A stretch of DNA of 64,000 nucleotides from JAGVSR01 sp964589785 (GTDB lineage: Bacteria; Pseudomonadota; Alphaproteobacteria; Rhizobiales; Hyphomicrobiaceae). The translations under genes and the position numbers were made by a program. Positions within the stretch are counted from its first letter, which is position 1; each line of letters starts with the position of its first letter. Positions 59,620 to 64,000 of the stretch are shown here, piece after piece. Location: contig CAZPUQ010000013.1 of NCBI GenBank assembly GCA_964589785.1, positions 1 to 64,000 of the forward strand, given 5' to 3'. A model generated the notes under the pieces. It saw nothing but the letters and a program-made list of their open reading frames with translations. It was not told the DNA's origin and did not search any database.

Positions 59620-60387
59620 CTAGCCCATCACATGGAACCGCACGGGAACCGTGCGCGTCTCGCTGCCGGACTTGACGACCAGCAGGACGGCCTTGCGGCC
59701 CTTCCCGTGCACGGCCTTGAGGCTGTCCACGACTTCGGCGGCGCTCGCAACCCGCGTGCCGTCGACCTCGAGAATGACATTGCCCGACGTCAAACCCTTG
59801 CGGGCGGCATCCGAGTTCGGATCGACATGCGCGATGAGCACGCCTCCGTCCTGCGGAGCCGGTGCCAGTCGGAGGCCGAGCCGCGGCATGGTCTTGGTGT
59901 CCGGGGCCTGCGCCGGGGACGCCTGCGCCGTCTCCTTGCTCGCTGCGAGCTTGACGGTGATCGTCTGCTCGCTGTCCCCGCGCAGGATCTTGAACTCGGC
60001 CGACGCGTCGGGCTGAAGGCCGGCGATCTGCCGCGCGAGATCGCGGCCGTCGGCGACCGCCTGGCCGTTGAGCGCAAGGACGGCATCGCTGACCTTGAGG
60101 CCGGCCGCGGCTGCAGGCCCGTCCGGCATCAGCTCGGTGATGAGAGCGCCCTTGGCCTCCGTCCGCCCGAGCGCCAGCGCCGTGTCGGCATCGATGCTCT
60201 GCACGCGCACGCCGAGCCAGGCGCGCTTCGCGGCAGGAATGCTTTGGGATTGCTCGGCCGTGTCCTTACCCATGGCCCCGGAATGGGCGAGCGCCCGCGG
60301 GCTTGCGGACAGGGACGCGGCCGATATGAGACCCGCCGCCAGCAAGACGGCAGCGGCGCTGGAACGGTTTGGAAACGTGAGGCGCAT
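59620..60387 (-). CDS. Exported protein with two PDZ domains and no protease domain
   Basis: 255 residues. Signal peptide to about residue 34, PDZ1 (about 55-130: RAWLGVRVQSID...GPAAAAGLKVSDAVLALNGQ) and PDZ2 (about 165-250: LGLRLAP...SDAARKGLTSGNVILEVDG). DegP/DegQ-like proteases carry this PDZ pair after a trypsin domain, which is absent here with no sign of truncation. It may act as a peptide-binding adaptor. The start follows CGGAG at 8 bp; a longer in-frame form from 60447 is less likely. Confidence 0.78.
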   Translation of the reverse strand: MRLTFPNRSSAAAVLLAAGLISAASLSASPRALAHSGAMGKDTAEQSQSIPAAKRAWLGVRVQSIDADTALALGRTEAKGALITELMPDGPAAAAGLKVSDAVLALNGQAVADGRDLARQIAGLQPDASAEFKILRGDSEQTITVKLAASKETAQASPAQAPDTKTMPRLGLRLAPAPQDGGVLIAHVDPNSDAARKGLTSGNVILEVDGTRVASAAEVVDSLKAVHGKGRKAVLLVVKSGSETRTVPVRFHVMG

Positions 60388-60582
60388 TTGGAATCTCCGT
60401 GGGAGAGAGCTTTTGTTTCGGAGATTTGGAATTAGCGCCCTTCCCATTACGCCCGCATTGCCCGGGCGTGAATATTCAGCAACGATCGATGCTGTGCGTT
60501 GCGGCGCGGAAGTCGGCGCAATCGCAGAGCCCGTCGATTTATGAGACCAGGCTTCCTTTTGGGGTCGGTCTTGAAACCCGCG

Positions 60583-61185
60583 TTAGCCCGTCGGGCCGCG
60601 CGCGCCCCTCGGAAGCACGCTCCACGCAGCGATGTTCTTGGCCTGCCAGATGATCCCGGCAATCGTCAGCGCCGCGACGATGAGCGTCGGCAGAGCGCCT
60701 CCGGCCTGCAGGTCGAACAGGCCGGCATTCGGCAACAGATGGTGGGCCCCGGCGACGGTGAGCGTGGCGCCGCTCAGGGAGGATGCACCGACGACGAAGG
60801 CATCGAAGAACCGCAGCACGAGAATGCCGCCCAGGATGCCACAGAACACCACCAGCAGGCGGGCCAGTACGACGCCGAAGAAGGATTCCAGATTGAACCC
60901 GGACGCGACCGCCAATCCGACGAGGACGCCGCTCGAGACGCCGAGCAGGATGCGCCGGTACGGCTCGAGGAAATAGGAGGCGAGACCGAGACCGAGGGCA
61001 CCGATAATACCGAGGACGATGGCCGTCGTGCCGACGTCGCCGGTCAGCCATCGGCCGGCAAGGAGGCCGATATCGAAGCCCACAAGGGCATAGAGCAACG
61101 GCAGCCAGGCATAGAAGAGGAACAGGCCGAAGGACAGAAACGCCAGTCCCGTCAAGATCATTAGAAGCGCGCCCGCGATCGTCAT
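60583..61185 (-). CDS. Integral membrane protein, TMEM198/DUF4203-like
   Basis: 200 residues with about seven hydrophobic helices containing many Gly, including GFDIGLLAGRWL and GVSSGVLVGLAVASG. This is reminiscent of DUF4203/TMEM198 proteins of unknown function. GGGAGGG lies 9 bp before the chosen ATG. It stands between the PDZ gene and a small exported protein gene on the same strand. Confidence 0.62.
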   Translation of the reverse strand: MTIAGALLMILTGLAFLSFGLFLFYAWLPLLYALVGFDIGLLAGRWLTGDVGTTAIVLGIIGALGLGLASYFLEPYRRILLGVSSGVLVGLAVASGFNLESFFGVVLARLLVVFCGILGGILVLRFFDAFVVGASSLSGATLTVAGAHHLLPNAGLFDLQAGGALPTLIVAALTIAGIIWQAKNIAAWSVLPRGARGPTG

Positions 61186-61458
61186 GGTTCCAGACCCTCC
61201 CTTGACAGCCATCAAGGCCAGCATCCGGCACACCGCGCGGCACGGTCAATAGAAATGAGAAAAAATCCTGGCTGTCATACAGGCCGCGGGCAGCCCGCGG
61301 TCCCATGTCGGGCCTGCAATTCTGGCCCTGACCTTCGCAAAATGAAGCGAGCGCACGGTGGGCCGCGCGCTCGCTGATTGCCGGTCTGGCCCCGCGCTTG
61401 GACCGCGCGCCGTCTGCAGCATCGAGCAGAGCGGCAGGCCAAGAAACCGGAGGTGTTT

Positions 61459-61752
61459 TTACTCGCTCGGCGCCGGAGCCGGCGGCGGCGTCATCTGCGG
61501 GGTAGCGCCGCTCATGCCCTTCGTTGCGGGCAGCTTGCCCTCGTCACCCATTCTCTTCTGCGGACCGATCTGGACCGGATCCGTGGCGCCCATCTCGGGG
61601 ACCGCGCCGCCGACCGTGCCCGTCGGGGGCAGCTTGCCCTCGTCGCCCATCGTCTTGGGCGGTGCGATCGGCGTCGGCCGGTCCTCAGCCAGGGCTCCAA
61701 AGCTCGTACCGAGCACCACCAGCGCAGCACCCGCCATCAGCAGGTTTCTCAT
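61459..61752 (-). CDS. Small exported Pro-rich protein with an internal repeat
   Basis: 97 residues. Clear signal peptide (about 1-22), then two copies of a K-x-MGDEGKLP-x-T motif about 33 residues apart and a Pro-rich end. It has no enzyme motif. The repeat may bind a ligand or partner in the periplasm. Function unknown. Confidence 0.6.
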   Translation of the reverse strand: MRNLLMAGAALVVLGTSFGALAEDRPTPIAPPKTMGDEGKLPPTGTVGGAVPEMGATDPVQIGPQKRMGDEGKLPATKGMSGATPQMTPPPAPAPSE

Positions 61753-62465
61753 GGGATTTTCTCCTCTAGGTTTAAGCGACTTATGCGTTCCATCCGCCGG
61801 GGACCCGCTCTCGCCCCATCAGACACCCCTTCTTATCGTTCGTGCGACATGGACTTTCTTGTAAGCAAGTCTGTGTCCATGGCGCACGACTAATTCCTGT
61901 GGGGCTTCGCTTTATATCCCGAACTCCGCCGGAACTCAGCCCACTCTGCAAAAATTCGAAGAGTTTTTTCGATTTTTTGAGGCGGCTACGGATTATCCCT
62001 ATACATATCCTCGCGATCCCTCTCTATTTCGGCCCGCCGTTTGCCGCTGTTTTCCTCCACGTTGCTGCCAAATGACCGCTCCCTCTCCAATCGAAGGAGC
62101 GGCGTGGGCGGCAATCTTTCTTCGCCAACGGAGCGACCATTTCGTCGCGGCATTCGACTTTTTTCCAATCCCGGTCGCTGGCACCGCGCGAGCAAACCAC
62201 TGTGAAAACAGGCTGCTGCACGCACACGTTGCGCACCGAGCGCGGAGAGATGGAAAGGGGCGTCAAGATTCTGACGCAGCTTGCCTCAAGTATGGCCGGC
62301 TTCGACCCTCGATCTCGAAAATCCTGCACGATGAAAGACAGCGACGGTTGATGCCATCCCGCCGCCACTTCCGCGGCGCCGGCCCGGTCATTGCCGAAGC
62401 TCGCGGCATGGTTTAACGACAATCGGGATGACCAGAGCCAACGGAACAAAACAAAGGAAACGGTA
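61753..62465. other. 713-bp region without a supported gene
   Basis: Frames on both strands have mixed, unprotein-like composition. The segment 61950-61978 is strikingly AT-rich for this window and contains imperfect AAAAATTCGA/TCGATTTTTT arms that could act as a terminator or unwinding site. I see no EcfG- or FixK-type box here. The DUF992 gene's AAGGAAA ribosome site lies at its right end. Confidence 0.4.
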
Positions 62466-62966
62466 ATGAAAAGCCGCTTGATCACACTGAAACCGCTTCT
62501 CGCCCTTGCCTTCGGATTGGCGCTCGTCGCCTCGTCCCGACCTGAGCCGGCGTCGGCGCAGACCGCGCGGATGACGGCCGGCACGCTCACCTGCCGCGGC
62601 AGCGGCACCGTCGGACTGATCCTGGGATCGAAGCAGCGGCTGTCGTGCGTGTTCGAGCGCAAGAACGGCAACCGGGCGAACTACACGGCCCGCATTACGA
62701 GAATTGGACTGGATATCGGCGTCACCGGCCGCAACGTGATGGTGTGGACGGTGCTCGCCTCGTCGGATGAAGTGAGGCCGAGCGCGCTCCAGGGCCGCTA
62801 TGCCGGCGTCTCGGCCAATGCGTCGCTCGGAGCCGGCGTCGGCGCCAACGCGCTCATCGGCGGATCGAGCAATTCGATCGTCCTGCAGCCGCTCAGCGTC
62901 CAGGCCCAGACCGGCGTGAACATCGCGGCCGGTGTCGCGGGCTTCAGGCTCACGCTCGTCAACTGA
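62466..62966 (+). CDS. DUF992 exported protein
   Basis: 166 residues. Signal peptide to about residue 32. The DUF992 domain follows, with GTLTCRGSGTVGLILGSKQ, CVFERKNG and a Gly/Ala-rich second half with alternating small residues (SANASLGAGVGANALIGG). The family is common in Hyphomicrobiales, exported, and of unknown function. AAGGAAA precedes the ATG. A GC-rich hairpin follows the stop. Confidence 0.83.
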   Translation: MKSRLITLKPLLALAFGLALVASSRPEPASAQTARMTAGTLTCRGSGTVGLILGSKQRLSCVFERKNGNRANYTARITRIGLDIGVTGRNVMVWTVLASSDEVRPSALQGRYAGVSANASLGAGVGANALIGGSSNSIVLQPLSVQAQTGVNIAAGVAGFRLTLVN

Positions 62967-62976
62967 CCGGCTTGAT

Positions 62977-63000
62977 GCCGACGCCCCGTCGGGCGTCGGC
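62977..63000. terminator. Hairpin after the DUF992 gene, possible terminator
   Basis: Perfect 10-bp stem GCCGACGCCC/GGGCGTCGGC with a CGTC tetraloop, 10 bp after the stop. There is no T-run, so termination is uncertain. Confidence 0.4.
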
Positions 63001-63046
63001 TCGACCCGTTAGCCTCCCACCCAACCCACAAAAAAGCAGGTCAATC

Positions 63047-63274
63047 ATGCTCAATCGGTTCGGTACTCCGCGGCCGCGCGCGCTCCTTGCTGCGTCTCTG
63101 CTCGCGGTCGGTCTGGTAACGGTGCTCGCCACCGTTGCGGAGGCGAGGCGGGCGCGCAACGCCGTCCGCGGCGCGGCCATCGGCGCCGGTGTCGGAGCGC
63201 TCATCGATGGCGGCCAGGGCGCGCGGACAGGTGCCGCCGCGGGCGCGGTGGCCGGCGCGGTCGTCCGGCGATAG
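63047..63274 (+). CDS. Small exported glycine-zipper protein, paralogue of 579-809
   Basis: 75 residues with a signal-like N-terminus ending in VAEARRARNAVRG, then a GAAIGAGVGALIDGG zipper and GARTGAAAGAVAGAVVRR end. It is nearly the same as the protein at 579-809 in its C-terminal 45 residues but different in the signal region. The following gene (63343) is the paralogue of 875-1246, so the two-gene unit is repeated as a unit. Confidence 0.7.
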   Translation: MLNRFGTPRPRALLAASLLAVGLVTVLATVAEARRARNAVRGAAIGAGVGALIDGGQGARTGAAAGAVAGAVVRR

Positions 63275-63342
63275 CGCCTCCCGCCGGACTTGAAAGAACA
63301 GGGGACAAGGTCCCACCAATCGTTAGAGACGAACAGGTTGCT

Positions 63343-63717
63343 ATGATGAAAAACTGGATGTCACTGATCGCCGGATCGCTGCTGGTCTGCGCGTGCGCGT
63401 CCTCGGCGCAGGCGGATGCGGAAGCGGAGAAGTATGTCGATGATGCGCTGCCGCTGATGTACCACACCTGCGCCAGCGTCGTGGAGGAGAGCGACGGCAA
63501 GACCGAGTACGTCGACAAGGTGATCCGGAGCCTTCTCGCCGTCTCGCTCTACAATCGCGAGATCGACATCTCCAAGTTTGCCGAGAGCGACGCCGACAAG
63601 AACAAGCTGCAGGAGAAGTTCGCAGCCGCGCTCGGCGAGGGCTGCAAGAAGGACAACAACGCGCTCCTGGCCGGCGTCATCGACGACGCCGTGGTCCAGG
63701 CCCTTGCGTCGAAGTGA
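63343..63717 (+). CDS. Exported protein, paralogue of 875-1246
   Basis: 124 residues. Signal peptide to about residue 23 (CACASSAQA). The mature part starts DAEAEKYVDDALP and keeps the two Cys of the paralogue (in HTCASVVEES and GEGCKKDNNA). The mature domains are alike through YVDKVIRSLLAVSLYNRE. No known domain is recognised. It lies 68 bp downstream of its zipper partner. Confidence 0.7.
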   Translation: MMKNWMSLIAGSLLVCACASSAQADAEAEKYVDDALPLMYHTCASVVEESDGKTEYVDKVIRSLLAVSLYNREIDISKFAESDADKNKLQEKFAAALGEGCKKDNNALLAGVIDDAVVQALASK

Positions 63718-63812
63718 CGACCGGACAACGGACATGCGGCGGCGCGCGCTGCGCCGTCGCACATTTCCTGAAAACCGGCCCCGGAGCCGGCGCGAATGAG
63801 CATGGCATCAAA

Positions 63813-64000
63813 ATGAGAAAGAGCATGACCTCCAGGACGCTCTTGCCGGCGATGGTGGCGGTCGGCCTCGTCGCGGCAAGCTCGGTCGACGCAGAGGCCC
63901 GCCGGGCGAGAGATCTGGCGCGGGGGGCAGCCATCGGCGCCGGTGTCGGCGTTCTCGTCGACGGCGGACGGGGCGTCTTGGCCGGCGCAACGGCTGGCGT
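63813..64000 (+). CDS. Third glycine-zipper protein, 3' end beyond the window
   Basis: The first 62 codons show a signal-like segment, then EARRARDLARGAAIGAGVG and a VDGGRG turn, the same architecture as the genes at 579 and 63047. The frame is open at the right edge. Confidence 0.6.
   Translation, partial: MRKSMTSRTLLPAMVAVGLVAASSVDAEARRARDLARGAAIGAGVGVLVDGGRGVLAGATAG

Overview
The window looks like chromosome of a GC-rich alphaproteobacterium of the order Hyphomicrobiales. The evidence is a NepR/EcfG general stress locus with GGAAC-N16-CGTT promoters, an AcpXL-type very-long-chain acyl carrier cluster, a DUF992 protein, PhaC, and PqqA/D/E. I see no rRNA, tRNA, CRISPR array or intact transposase.

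Layout. (1) 0.6-1.2 kb: two small secreted-protein genes, a glycine-zipper protein and a 123-residue protein. The same pair recurs at 63.0-63.7 kb, with a third zipper gene running off the right edge. (2) 1.6-20.5 kb: an accessory metal and metalloid resistance region that appears less GC-rich than what follows and is full of gene fossils. It holds arsR-arsM-acr3-arsC (all minus) with an ArsR-type palindrome, a P1B-4-like metal ATPase, an EptA-type phosphoethanolamine transferase, a CzcA/CzcB RND pump with DUF3240 protein, a two-component system and a ferric-reductase-like flavocytochrome. Fragments of HEPN, CYTH, LysR, HlyD plus ABC, and asparagine-synthase-like genes lie between them. (3) 21.4-37.9 kb: ExaC aldehyde dehydrogenase, isochorismatase, DUF779, PHA synthase, CBS protein, OafA-type acyltransferase, MobA/MobB, SulP transporter, a rhodanese/DUF3365/cytochrome group, Ada, an unknown PLP enzyme and Cu/Zn SOD. 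(4) 38-42.2 kb: the general stress island (PRC-barrel protein, Ku, glycine-rich protein, EcfG, NepR, a truncated PhyR and a small membrane protein). I can read five perfect GGAAC-N16-CGTT promoters here. (5) 42.3-54.2 kb: two divergent lipid operons. One holds MaoC-ketoreductase, FkbH-like protein and an ACP. The other holds AcpXL, a FabZ-like dehydratase, two ketosynthase pairs, a medium-chain reductase and an outer-membrane protein resembling lipid A oxidase. The first ketosynthase of each pair has lost the catalytic Cys, and 793 bp are identical between the two pairs. (6) 54.2-59.2 kb: a minus-strand operon pqqA-pqqD-pqqE, a PuuD-like membrane protein, a SerC-like aminotransferase and a PyrD-like flavoprotein, with a Crp/Fnr regulator upstream and no pqqB or pqqC. 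(7) 59.6-64 kb: small envelope proteins.

How it may work together. The Crp/Fnr protein carries the E-x-x-S-R recognition pattern for TTGA half-sites. TTGA-N6-TCAA boxes lie upstream of its own gene, between phaC and the CBS gene, and between the two lipid operons. This suggests an oxygen- or redox-responsive local regulon. The lipid operons together encode carrier, condensation, ketoreduction, dehydration and enoyl reduction, a nearly self-contained type II fatty acid synthase. The strongest candidate for an undescribed system is the pqqADE operon in which PLP-, flavin- and membrane-protein genes stand where pqqB and pqqC would be expected.
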